This document shows, piece by piece, positions 1-9,181 of a stretch of 64,000 nt of DNA. This stretch comes from Saprospiraceae bacterium. GTDB lineage: Bacteria; Bacteroidota; Bacteroidia; Chitinophagales; Saprospiraceae. Every line of letters begins with the position of its first letter. Position 1 is the first letter of the stretch. The notes under the pieces were generated by a model. The model was not told where the DNA came from, did no database searches, and worked only from the letters and a program-made list of their open reading frames with translations. The position numbers and the translations under genes were made by a program. Location of the stretch: the NCBI GenBank assembly GCA_021604865.1, contig BQJU01000013.1, positions 1-64,000 on the forward strand. Direction: 5' to 3'.

Positions 1-501
1 CTGGTCATCTACCCCCGTTTGTTCCAACCATTGACGCATATCCAGGATATTTGCTTTTGTTACCTCCTGGTTGGTGAGCGTCTTTTGTCGGATTTGATTG
101 AAACTTTGGGCGGATTGGTATAATTCAGCAATATCCTGGGCATCTTTGGCTGCGTATTGAAGGTCTTTACCCTCGGCCTGATAGTCGGAAACACCGATCG
201 TGAGGAGGTAAAGATCCGGTTTTACATCTGGGGCGTTGTAGGTGATATAGGCTGTAGCTTTGAGGGATTCGGCCCCTCCTTGATTGAGGGCAGATACCTG
301 GATTTTGTTTTCGCCTCGTGAGAGAGGAAGATTGAAGGTAGCGGTATATTTCCTGACGTTTTGATTACGAAGATTAATCCCTTTAATACCATAGATAGGC
401 ACGTCGTTGACAGAAACATTAAGGCGGTCAAGGTTTTCTATTGTATCCATCGCTGTAACAACAAGATTTATGGTAGAATCATACGTTGAAATTGGCAGCA
501 T
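1..501 (-). CDS. Caspase-like (peptidase C14) protein, partial; 3' end beyond the window and 5' end probably truncated
   Basis: The visible 167 residues contain a beta-rich linker with the pattern of Ig-like spacers (about residues 7-90) and then the first strand and helix of a caspase-hemoglobinase fold, LYLLTIGVSDY at 97-107 followed by AAKDAQDIAELY. This is the same order as in the neighbouring caspase gene (linker, then IFALCIGTADY). The catalytic His and Cys would lie beyond the window edge, so activity cannot be judged. The frame is open only back to a stop at 571-573, inside the end of the upstream gene; the only ATG before the linker is at 499-501 and it falls inside what looks like the linker strand. 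There is no signal peptide or WD40 region in front. It is therefore either a short caspase gene cotranscribed with its neighbour (45 bp gap) or the 3' remnant of a duplicated WD40-caspase. Family assignment is fairly sure, start is not. Confidence 0.7.
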   Translation of the reverse strand, partial: MLPISTYDSTINLVVTAMDTIENLDRLNVSVNDVPIYGIKGINLRNQNVRKYTATFNLPLSRGENKIQVSALNQGGAESLKATAYITYNAPDVKPDLYLLTIGVSDYQAEGKDLQYAAKDAQDIAELYQSAQSFNQIRQKTLTNQEVTKANILDMRQWLEQTGVDDQ

Positions 502-545
502 ATCAACATTCGCTATCCTACATATAGGTGGATTTAATTTGTCTT

Positions 546-3500
546 CTATTTCACCCTTTCGTAAGCCACGCTAATAATTTTCTTTGCTAAAGCTTTCAAG
601 TTTTTTGCATCTGCCATAAATTCAATACGTTCTCCTATTCGTTGATTAGCTTTAAAAATGGAGTATGCTATCAAAGCCTGGTCCTTTTCAAGTTTATAGC
701 GTCCCCGTAAGCGGTAAGCATTAGGGTGATGGTCAGCATCTACAAAAATAAGGGCTTTGTCATCTCCTTTGGCAAAAGCAAAATCGCGAAGAAGCCCATT
801 AAGCGTTTGTTCCAATTGAAGTTCATCACCATCTGTTTCATCATTAAAGAAGCTCACTCTCGAAAAAACCGGCTTTACACTGGGTAATAAAATCTGCGCC
901 TTCACCTGCGCAGTAGCCCGGCCAATATCAAAACTCTTAGAGCCCTCCGGCTTCCAGAATTTTGGCGTTTGGATAGCTCCAATATCTTCAGCCAAAAAAG
1001 GGACCTGTTCTTCGGCAAAACTAAACAGTTTCTCCACATCCATGTATTCATCTTCCCGCAAAGCCCCACCACCCATTCCAGTTAACAGGCTATATGTAAG
1101 CAACCCCATCCCATAGGGAGAGGCTTCGTAACTGGCTTGGTTGTTCGCTGATCCTGAGATAATGAAAAGGCCTGTTCGATCACGCAGTCGATCCAATGCA
1201 CGAATCTGAGAACCAGAGATATTTTTCATAGCCAACATAGCCATATTCTCATTGAATTGGCCCGAGGAACAGGCGTCAATGATCATTACCTGTTTGCGGG
1301 CTGGGATAGCATTAAGCCACTCGGCAAACTCGGCAGTCGAGATGGCATACTGTGAGCGAAGTGCTTCGTCGCCCAGGTAATCGCTCCCCATGTCTTGGGT
1401 AAGATAATAGAAATAATCCTGGAAAATCTTTCCATGACCAGAGAGGTATAAGATGAAGACGTCTTCCGGGCGAGCTTTTTCAGCAAAAGAAACAAACGCA
1501 GCTTTAATATTCTTTTTCGTAGGCCGTTGTTCATCCGGGCATTCCTGATCTAAACAAGTTTGCAGGCTCACCACTTCTATCCGCTCTGGATCTCCCAATA
1601 GCGCATTTCCACCCTGCTCAAAGGCATTCGATATATGGATTGCATCCTGTTCTGCATAAGCTAAGTCCAAAGTAGTTCCTCCTGCGTAATCGGCTGTGCC
1701 AATGCAAAGAGCAAAAATACTGGGCTTTGTATTTAGCTGAAGGGATTGTGTTTGCTGTTTATAATGCATGGTGTCTGGTTCGCTGGGCAACCAGCCATCT
1801 TCATTATAGCTCTGGATTCCAATAACATTGGGTTGATCGGTGTAGTAATATCGCTGATAATCCCCTAGGTCAATGGTAAATTTATTGGAGCGTTTCGGGT
1901 CGAGATCCTTAACTTTCTCACTACCATTAATATAAAGTGCTGTACGACCAATGCCGCCGGAACGTTTAGTAAGGGCAACAGACAATTGATCCTGCTGCCG
2001 AGTCAATTGAATAGAGGGAAATAAGGCAACCGAGTCAAAAACGGAGACATCACGGAGTGGTTCCTGGTTAAACCCCAAGAGCTTACCTAGTAGTCCGGGT
2101 TCGTAATACCTGTCTTTTAATCTGTTTAGCGGTATAGCTTCCAAGTCCACAACATAATGAAGATTTTTTAGGCCTTCCTCATTCCCATCAAAACGGCCGT
2201 AGGTGTCGACGACGACCCAACCGAAACCGGTAGCGAACCCATAAATGTCAGCCAATAATTCGCCTGACTGCGTATCCCAAAATTTTAAAACCCCATCCCG
2301 ACTACCCGTTAATACATGTGAACCATCCGGGGAAAAGGAGACAGTAGTCACACCTCCTGAATGGCCGGTAAAGCTTATTAAAGCTTTTCCGGTTAGATCC
2401 CAAAGTTTCGCCGTTTTATCCCAACTGCCCGTTAGGATATATTGGCCATCTGGGGAAAAGGTTATTGCGGCAACCCTTTCTGTATGGCCCATGAAGCTTT
2501 GTAATACATTACCTTCAAGATCAAAAAAATTCACTGAACCATTACTACCTCCCGTCAATATGCGTTGACTATCTGGTGAAAAAGCTACTGAAGTTACATA
2601 AGACCAATGTCCAAAACGCCCTACTTCCCGTCCGGAGAAAGTCCATAATCTTGCTGTTTTATCCGCACTACCCGTCAAAATATATTGCCCATCCGGAGAA
2701 AAGGCGGCCGAAAAAATATCATCTGAATGGCCTTTGAAACTTTGTACAATCTTACCATCCAAGCTCCAAAGTTTCGCCGTTTTATCCCAACTTCTTGTCA
2801 ATAGAGAAGAACCATCTGGTGAAAAAGCCAATGACGTACCTGAATTCGAATTTCTTTTAAATTTTCGCAATTCCTTGCCTGACAGATTACACAATTTCAT
2901 TGTTCCATCAGATGAAGTTCCGGCAAATATACTTTGTGCTTCTTCAACCGGGCAGGCTGGCGACAAGACTATCGGACCATTGAAGTTTTCAAATAACCGT
3001 AGCTCATTATTTACAACATCCCACAACTTAACTGTTTTGTCCCAATTGGATGTCAAAATATATTGACCACCTGCAAATAGACAGGTGCTATCCTTTGAAG
3101 ATGCTGGAAAAAAGCCAAGCATGGAGATTCCCGCAGTATGCCCTTGAAAGGCCTGCAACTCTTCCCCTTTAAGGTTCCATAATTTTGCTGTCCCATCCAT
3201 ACTTGCCGTTAGGATAAATTTGCCATTCCGCGAGAATGTTACTGATTCGATAACATCTGAATGACCCTTAAACCGTTGTAACACCTCCCCTTCAAAATTC
3301 CATAACACAGCTGTTTTATCGAGACTGCCTGTCAATATAAATTGGCCATCAGGAGACACCGCAATTGAAGAAACTTCTTTCCAATGAAATGCAAAGCTTT
3401 GCAATTGATTGCCAGACCAATCCCAAAGCTTTACAGTATGATCAGGATTACCTGTGAGCAAGTATTGGCCATCTGGAGAAAAGGCATACGCGGAAGTATA

Positions 3501-4082
3501 AAGAAAAGGAGTGGTGAAAGCTTTTAATTCATTCCCTGCAAAATCAAGAAGTTTTGCTGTTTTTCCGTTACAGATCAATATATTTTCACCATTGGGGGTA
3601 AAAGAAACAAAAGACGGATTGTAATTAAAGGTTTGTAATTCATTGCCGGAAAGATCCCATAGTTTCACAGTTCTATCTGCACTGCCAGTTAGCACGTATT
3701 CTCCGTTTGGAGAAAAAACAACAGAGGTAACAACTTCCGTATGCCCGCTGAAAGTCCGGATCACATTACCTTTCAAATCCCATAATTTGGCTGTTTTATC
3801 GAGACTCCCGGTCAATATATATTCGCCGTTTGGAGAAAAAACAGCTGATTCAACGGTAGAGGAATCACTGCTAAAGCTTCGCAACTCTCTGCCTGATAGA
3901 TCCCATAATTTCGCTATATATTCATTCCCAATTGTCAGTACATACTGGTCATCCGGGGAGAACGTTGCCGAAGACACATAAGCAGAGTGCCCCGTCTGCA
4001 CTACCAACTCAGGTTTTTGTCCCCAGCCGTTTATCGTACTAAAAAAAAGCCAAACAATTACAGTCAAAATTCGTATATTCAT
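546..4082 (-). CDS. Exported WD40-repeat caspase-family protease
   Basis: This 1178-residue protein starts with a signal peptide ending near WGQ (residues 1-22). I count 14 WD40 units from about 27 to 605, each with FSPDGxxxLTGSxDKTAKLWD-type strands; 14 is the number expected for two seven-bladed propellers. A beta-rich linker (about 640-780) leads to a caspase/C14 domain at about 787-1025, with His883 in LSGHGK and Cys938 in DACSSGQ, the conserved dyad, so it looks catalytically competent. The last 120 residues are an uncharacterised alpha/beta tail. The signal peptide places it in the periplasm or outside, unusual for a caspase. It is divergent from the CHAT-nSTAND operon across 128 bp, which suggests a linked function. 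Substrate and activator are unknown; in known relatives WD40 domains serve as sensor or scaffold. Confidence 0.9.
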   Translation of the reverse strand: MNIRILTVIVWLFFSTINGWGQKPELVVQTGHSAYVSSATFSPDDQYVLTIGNEYIAKLWDLSGRELRSFSSDSSTVESAVFSPNGEYILTGSLDKTAKLWDLKGNVIRTFSGHTEVVTSVVFSPNGEYVLTGSADRTVKLWDLSGNELQTFNYNPSFVSFTPNGENILICNGKTAKLLDFAGNELKAFTTPFLYTSAYAFSPDGQYLLTGNPDHTVKLWDWSGNQLQSFAFHWKEVSSIAVSPDGQFILTGSLDKTAVLWNFEGEVLQRFKGHSDVIESVTFSRNGKFILTASMDGTAKLWNLKGEELQAFQGHTAGISMLGFFPASSKDSTCLFAGGQYILTSNWDKTVKLWDVVNNELRLFENFNGPIVLSPACPVEEAQSIFAGTSSDGTMKLCNLSGKELRKFKRNSNSGTSLAFSPDGSSLLTRSWDKTAKLWSLDGKIVQSFKGHSDDIFSAAFSPDGQYILTGSADKTARLWTFSGREVGRFGHWSYVTSVAFSPDSQRILTGGSNGSVNFFDLEGNVLQSFMGHTERVAAITFSPDGQYILTGSWDKTAKLWDLTGKALISFTGHSGGVTTVSFSPDGSHVLTGSRDGVLKFWDTQSGELLADIYGFATGFGWVVVDTYGRFDGNEEGLKNLHYVVDLEAIPLNRLKDRYYEPGLLGKLLGFNQEPLRDVSVFDSVALFPSIQLTRQQDQLSVALTKRSGGIGRTALYINGSEKVKDLDPKRSNKFTIDLGDYQRYYYTDQPNVIGIQSYNEDGWLPSEPDTMHYKQQTQSLQLNTKPSIFALCIGTADYAGGTTLDLAYAEQDAIHISNAFEQGGNALLGDPERIEVVSLQTCLDQECPDEQRPTKKNIKAAFVSFAEKARPEDVFILYLSGHGKIFQDYFYYLTQDMGSDYLGDEALRSQYAISTAEFAEWLNAIPARKQVMIIDACSSGQFNENMAMLAMKNISGSQIRALDRLRDRTGLFIISGSANNQASYEASPYGMGLLTYSLLTGMGGGALREDEYMDVEKLFSFAEEQVPFLAEDIGAIQTPKFWKPEGSKSFDIGRATAQVKAQILLPSVKPVFSRVSFFNDETDGDELQLEQTLNGLLRDFAFAKGDDKALIFVDADHHPNAYRLRGRYKLEKDQALIAYSIFKANQRIGERIEFMADAKNLKALAKKIISVAYERVK

Positions 4083-4122
4083 CCTGGTAGTTTTGGAGTT
4101 AAAAAAGAAGAATTATATCTTT

Positions 4123-4130
4123 CAAAAATA
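4123..4130 (-). promoter_or_regulatory. Bacteroidota -7 promoter element for the WD40-caspase gene
   Basis: The minus strand reads TATTTTTG, an exact match to TAnnTTTG, 40 bp before the start at 4082. I see no convincing -33 TTG at the right distance. The 128-bp space to the divergent CHAT gene is short enough for a shared regulator site, but I find no clear palindrome in it. Confidence 0.45.
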
Positions 4131-4210
4131 TCCTTCTCACTAGCTCCTAATTTAACCAATATCCAGGAAACTTCCTAAATTAGCACTCCATCAACCTGAA
4201 TTACCAACCT

Positions 4211-7200
4211 ATGCCCCACCTTCTTTTTGCGTATGCCAATGATCAGCAGAGCCCTCGTGGATTTCTCCGCGCCCTGGCGCGCGAACGTAAAGCTGTAAAG
4301 TCAGCTCTGAATCTGGCCGAACAAATGGGATTATGCGAACGCGAATTCATTGACGATGCCTCAGTTGGAGAAATCATAAATTCCTTCCAACAACATACTG
4401 GAGAAGTGGTTCTATTTCATTACGGAGGACATGCTGGCAGTTTTGACCTGCTACTTCAGGATTCAAAAGGTGATGCTAATCAAATAGTCAAAGGAGAAGG
4501 TTTGATCTCCTTTCTTGGTAGACAACGTGGTCTAAAGGCAGTGGTGCTCAACGGATGCCATACCCATCAATTGGCAGAAAGCTTGATCCAGGCAGGTATC
4601 CCACTGGTGATTGGCACCGACGAAGCGATCAATGACCAGGTTGCCACACTCTGGGCTTCGCGATTTTACCAAGGCATTGGAGTTGGCCTATCCCTTAAAC
4701 GAGCCTTTGACGATGCAGTAGATGAAGTACGGATGACATCGCCGGGTAACGATTTTCGAAGGTTGTACCTGGAGGATAACAAATCCAAACCTAGTGATGT
4801 GCCCTGGCGTATACATGTGGCACCCGGACAGGAAGAGACACAGCAATGGAGCCTGACATTGTTCGATCCACTCCTGGGGTTACCAGAACCGCCTGTAAAA
4901 ATTAATCTCCCCGAGTCTCCCTTTCTTTTTTTTCGTCGGTATGATCGAGTTCATTCCCCGGTTTTTTTCGGCAGAGCTCACCACATTCGAATGGTATATG
5001 ACCGGGTAGCCAATCCAGATAGTCCTTCTATTATTTTGTTACACGGCCAAAGTGGAAGTGGGAAATCTTCTCTTTTTGAGGCTGGTTTGGTTCCACGCCT
5101 GGAAGCTGATTATCTCGTACGCTACTTGCGTCGCGACAACCAATTGGGACTGCATGCTACGCTTACAAAATGCCTGGAAGAATTGACCAGTGAAGGTCCG
5201 GAAATGGGGCAGCAATCCCAGGCTGCTGCAGAAGAATTTGCTGAATTGTTTAACCGCCTGGAAGAAGCATTAAAATACCGTCCTTATGATCGGGCATTAC
5301 AGCAACAATTGCAGAGCCTTCGTATTCTCCAGCAACGGTCATTGGTAAATCGAGAAACATTTCAAGGCCAAGACATTCCTCCTTTGTTTGCCCGCTGGAA
5401 ACAGATAGAAGACAAAGCCGGCAGACCATTGATTATCATTATGGACCAGGTGGAAGAAGTATTCACTCAGGCCGGTAAACAGCAAAGTGAGCAAGAATGG
5501 CAAAGTTTCATTCAGGCAATAGGCACCTTATTCAATCACGATCATCCAAAGCTTCAAGGAAAGCTCATCCTAGGTTTTCGCAAGGAATTTTTTCCAGAAA
5601 TCGATAAATCGCTAAGTGGAGAAGCCTTAGCGCGTAGCAGCATTTTCCTGCCTACCCTAACCCAAGTAGAAATCGAGGAAATTGTGTTGGGCTTAACTTC
5701 CAGAAAAGCATTGCGCGAGCACTACCAACTTCAAATAGCGCCGGAACTACCCGGTTTGATATCAGGTGAATTATTGCAACAGCCTGAAGCCATGGTAGCG
5801 CCTATCTTACAGATTTTGCTGACCAATATGTGGGAAGCTGCTAAACAATCCAACTCATACCAACCACAATTCACTATTGAATTGTACCGGCAGCTCAAAG
5901 CAAAATGGTGGAATTTGGATCGCTTCCTAATGGCACAGATTACTAAAATAGCCAGCTTGCATCCCGTTTTTGTGGAAAAGGGGCTACTCTTAGATTTGTT
6001 GTTCCAGCACACTACACTTGGCGGAACTGCACAAAACATTCTAATTGAACAACTTGAAGACCAATATGCCCACCTTTCTGAATTAAAAGCCCTCCTTCGC
6101 GCTTGCGAATCACATTTATTGCTCAAAAAAGGACCGGATGGATATAGTCTTAGTCATGATACCCTTGCGCCCATAGTACGAAGAATGTACCAACAATCGG
6201 ACAAGTATGGCCAACGGGCACGACGTATTCTGGAAGGACGGATACAGGGTTTAGAGAATAAGCAGGTCGCTCCTTTAGATCGTCACGATCTAGCTCAAGT
6301 ACAGCAGGGTAAAAAATTTATGCGAAGGTTATGGCCAGAAGAGGAAAATTTACTTGTGCAAAGTGAAAAAGTAGAACGTCGAAGAAAGCGGCAACAAATA
6401 GGTTTACTGAGCACCCTTGGCGTTTTAGGATTAATGCTAATCACTGCGGCACTTATTGTCTACCAGCAGCAAAGCAAACAACTGAAAATGGAACTGAGTC
6501 TTCAGGAAATGGAAACGACCAGAGAAATTTTAGATAAGAATATTCAAGCCAGAGAAAGGGAACTTGATCAGGCTGGACTTCAACTAAGTGGCCAAAAAGA
6601 TTCCATTTCACAACTCGCTGAAACAACTCTAATCTTAAATAAACAAATGAACCGAACGATCAGCCGGGCAGAAATTGCTGAACAACACTTTTATGCTAAT
6701 CAAAAAGCTGCTGATGCATTGGCCTTTTTACAGGATGGTAAGAAATATGAAGCGCTGCAAGCGATCGTTGCGGCCTATCAGCATGCTACAGACAACCCTG
6801 TGGTCCTTGGAGCGCTTCTCAAAGTTGTCTACGATCCAAATCCTGTTATTCAACCCATGTCAAAGAATTATCACCCCATAGCAAAAGGTTATTCTCATCA
6901 AGGCGGATTGTCCATATCACAACCCTTCACTGGGTTCGAGGTGATTGATCAAAGTGGGGATATTGTTTTTAATTATGTTATAAACGATTTTGTCGATACT
7001 GCCTTACTGATTAACGGTTATTCAGACCGTGCCTATTTCAGCATGAGCAACAAAAGAAATGTAATCATTTGGGCACCCATTATACCTCAGCATAAACTTA
7101 ACGAAGGCTACATTATTGGCCTTGAACCCAACCTGAATGACGCCAGCCTTAGCTGGGCAACTGCAAGCGGGCAAATTGGGATGCAAGCCAATCCTTTAAG

Positions 7201-8035
7201 CACGGAATCATTTCCATCATATTCCTTTGATACTAAAATCCAATCCCTTTGCAGCTCCCCGGATGGACAATATATTGTCGTTGCTCAGCCTACGGCCCTT
7301 CGCCCTTCCAAAAAATCACCTTTGCAATTTGGTCCCGGGCTGGCACCGGAAAATAGTAGCTTGGAATTCTTAAAGGTTCGCTTTTCGTCAGATGGTCGTT
7401 ACTTGGTCGCCTGCCAGAACCAGGGGCGAGCAACCGTTTATATCTGGAAAAACGGACAAATGGAGACCGCCGCTGTACTTATAAACCCCGAAATCAAAAA
7501 TGCACTTATTGTCGATGCCGTATTCTCTCCTGATGAACGATTTTTAATTACACTGGATAATGCTAGTCAACTACACTTGTGGGACTGGCAACAAGGAAAA
7601 CATATTATTACCCAAACTTTTCCCAATCTGCTCAATGTATTGGCATTCACTCCCGACAATAAGCATCTCGCTGTTGGTTGCGCGAACGGACAGCTTTATT
7701 TCTTTCCATGGAAAGGAAAAAACACCTCCTTTTCACTACAAAAAGCAGCTAATTTAGGACATCCGATTGGGGTTACAGATATTGCCTTCAGCAAAGGGTT
7801 GAATCCAAAATTAGCCGTAGCTGCTGGCTCAAAAGTCCATTATTACCAATGGAAAGATAAGCTCCCCATTTGGACATTTGACACCCGACAATCCATCCAA
7901 AAAATAGCTTTTTCAGTGGATGGAGACCGTCTATGGGTGGGCACTTCCGAAGGGCTTTTGACTCCGTTACTGGTCAATCCAGACAGTTTGGTTAAAAAAA
8001 TCCTTCAACTTAAATACCTAAATCCTGAATCATGA
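4211..8035 (+). CDS. CHAT protease - nSTAND ATPase - transmembrane - beta-propeller protein
   Basis: The 1274-residue protein has four parts. Residues 1-205 are a CHAT (caspase HetF associated with TPRs) peptidase with His74 in HYGGHA and Cys116 in LNGCHT. Residues 245-680 are a STAND P-loop NTPase of the nSTAND1 type: FFGR at 252-255, Walker A GQSGSGKSS at 279-287, Walker B LIIIMDQVEE at 407-416. Residues 731-752 are one transmembrane helix preceded by RRRKRQ, followed by a coiled coil (about 752-850). Residues 880-1270 carry WD40/YVTN-like propeller strands (FSPDERFLITL, FTPDNKHLAVG). There is no signal peptide, so the positive-inside rule puts protease and ATPase in the cytoplasm and the propeller outside the membrane. 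By analogy with STAND proteins the propeller should sense and the CHAT domain should be the effector; that is inference. Its stop overlaps the next gene's start. Confidence 0.92.
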   Translation: MPHLLFAYANDQQSPRGFLRALARERKAVKSALNLAEQMGLCEREFIDDASVGEIINSFQQHTGEVVLFHYGGHAGSFDLLLQDSKGDANQIVKGEGLISFLGRQRGLKAVVLNGCHTHQLAESLIQAGIPLVIGTDEAINDQVATLWASRFYQGIGVGLSLKRAFDDAVDEVRMTSPGNDFRRLYLEDNKSKPSDVPWRIHVAPGQEETQQWSLTLFDPLLGLPEPPVKINLPESPFLFFRRYDRVHSPVFFGRAHHIRMVYDRVANPDSPSIILLHGQSGSGKSSLFEAGLVPRLEADYLVRYLRRDNQLGLHATLTKCLEELTSEGPEMGQQSQAAAEEFAELFNRLEEALKYRPYDRALQQQLQSLRILQQRSLVNRETFQGQDIPPLFARWKQIEDKAGRPLIIIMDQVEEVFTQAGKQQSEQEWQSFIQAIGTLFNHDHPKLQGKLILGFRKEFFPEIDKSLSGEALARSSIFLPTLTQVEIEEIVLGLTSRKALREHYQLQIAPELPGLISGELLQQPEAMVAPILQILLTNMWEAAKQSNSYQPQFTIELYRQLKAKWWNLDRFLMAQITKIASLHPVFVEKGLLLDLLFQHTTLGGTAQNILIEQLEDQYAHLSELKALLRACESHLLLKKGPDGYSLSHDTLAPIVRRMYQQSDKYGQRARRILEGRIQGLENKQVAPLDRHDLAQVQQGKKFMRRLWPEEENLLVQSEKVERRRKRQQIGLLSTLGVLGLMLITAALIVYQQQSKQLKMELSLQEMETTREILDKNIQARERELDQAGLQLSGQKDSISQLAETTLILNKQMNRTISRAEIAEQHFYANQKAADALAFLQDGKKYEALQAIVAAYQHATDNPVVLGALLKVVYDPNPVIQPMSKNYHPIAKGYSHQGGLSISQPFTGFEVIDQSGDIVFNYVINDFVDTALLINGYSDRAYFSMSNKRNVIIWAPIIPQHKLNEGYIIGLEPNLNDASLSWATASGQIGMQANPLSTESFPSYSFDTKIQSLCSSPDGQYIVVAQPTALRPSKKSPLQFGPGLAPENSSLEFLKVRFSSDGRYLVACQNQGRATVYIWKNGQMETAAVLINPEIKNALIVDAVFSPDERFLITLDNASQLHLWDWQQGKHIITQTFPNLLNVLAFTPDNKHLAVGCANGQLYFFPWKGKNTSFSLQKAANLGHPIGVTDIAFSKGLNPKLAVAAGSKVHYYQWKDKLPIWTFDTRQSIQKIAFSVDGDRLWVGTSEGLLTPLLVNPDSLVKKILQLKYLNPES

Positions 8036-9171
8036 GAATTCACTGCTTTTCAACCTTCTGTTTTTATTTATTGCTTTTATTGAGTCAACCTGTATCTGGC
8101 CTGACTAATACTCAAGCATCGGTTGACAGCCTGTTATTCCATTTAGGGGTGAGTATGATGCTCACGGAAAATTTTGCAGAAGCAGAAACCTGCTTTGCTG
8201 AACTAGAAGCAATTATGCCTCGAGATGTAGGGGTTTATAACAACCGGGGGATTAATCAGGCAATGTGGGGGTTGAGCCTGCTTAAAAAAAACGAAGCAGA
8301 AGATTTGATCGAATATGTATTTCCTTTTGCGGTAGCGCCAGATTTAAACTCAAAGGGTAATGAAGATCGTATTTTAAATATAGGGCGGCTTTTCAAATCG
8401 TCTGAGGAGTATTTCCAGCGCTGTATCAATCTCAAATCCGATTTTGCAGAAGGGTACCTTAACTTGGCCTGCAGTCAGGCCTTGCTTAGTCGCTGGAATC
8501 GAGATCCTAGTTTATTGCGCAGCGCTTTGGGCAATGTTAATATTGCCAAACAAAAAGCAAGCAAAGGTTCTACCACTTTGGGCGCATGTCTGATTGTCAG
8601 AGGCATCATTTATGACTATCTGAATAACGCAGAAAAAAGAAATGAAAATTTCAGCCTGGCCAGTAAACATTATGAGTTGTATCCTGACATTAATCTAGCG
8701 TCTTTAGCGGAGCAAAACCAGGAGGTTGCTTCTGGAAAATCTGTTGTTTTTGCCAATGCCAAAGGCGAAAAATATAGTATAATGGAAGATGAACCTGAAA
8801 TGATTGACGGTCAACAACTCAGCAGACTTATCCGCAAGCCAAATATGGATGTTGACACAGAAGTAACCACCATTGGAGGCGCTAGGCTCTTCCATAAAAC
8901 ATACTCTGAATCATCCCTGTATATTTATTTCAAAAATGCCGATCATTTTGTTTTTTTTCATCGCACCTCAAAAGGTTACACCGGAAAGTCTGGCAAGGGG
9001 ATAAGTGTTGGCGATCATGAAGCTCATGTCATCCAGGCTTATGGGACTCCAATTCGAGTTTGGCCTGCCTTAGGGGGAAAGTATTTGTTTTATCAAAAAG
9101 CAAAATTGCTTTTTTTTATCAACAATAAGGGTGTTGTAAAAGAGTGGATGGTTTGGCGTAGGAAAACATGA
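8032..9171 (+). CDS. Exported TPR-like protein, partner of the CHAT-nSTAND protein
   Basis: The ATG overlaps the stop of the CHAT gene (ATGA, 4 bp), so the two are translationally coupled. The 379-residue product has a signal peptide (residues 1-23, ending near VSG). Residues 30-230 are alpha-helical with TPR-like spacing (NFAEAETCFAELEAI, AEGYLNLACSQALL). The last 85 residues have the pattern GISVGDHEAHVIQAYGTP, then YLFYQKAKLLFFI and VVKEWMVW, resembling the small beta-alpha SmpA/OmlA/BamE-like fold (low to moderate confidence). It would sit in the periplasm, on the side where the propeller of its partner is predicted to be. It could be a regulator or ligand-binding partner of the CHAT protein. 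No enzymatic motif is seen. Confidence 0.8.
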   Translation: MRIHCFSTFCFYLLLLLSQPVSGLTNTQASVDSLLFHLGVSMMLTENFAEAETCFAELEAIMPRDVGVYNNRGINQAMWGLSLLKKNEAEDLIEYVFPFAVAPDLNSKGNEDRILNIGRLFKSSEEYFQRCINLKSDFAEGYLNLACSQALLSRWNRDPSLLRSALGNVNIAKQKASKGSTTLGACLIVRGIIYDYLNNAEKRNENFSLASKHYELYPDINLASLAEQNQEVASGKSVVFANAKGEKYSIMEDEPEMIDGQQLSRLIRKPNMDVDTEVTTIGGARLFHKTYSESSLYIYFKNADHFVFFHRTSKGYTGKSGKGISVGDHEAHVIQAYGTPIRVWPALGGKYLFYQKAKLLFFINNKGVVKEWMVWRRKT

Positions 9172-9181
9172 ACACTTAAGT

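Noticed and set aside
2245-3981. Plus-strand open frames opposite the WD40-caspase
   Set aside because: They are antisense shadows of the repeated WD40 codons, with repeated low-complexity content and no start context.
630-4000. DNA tandem repeats or a CRISPR-like array in the WD40 gene
   Set aside because: The repetition is at the protein level (about 40-residue WD40 units with diverged DNA), not short identical direct repeats with spacers.
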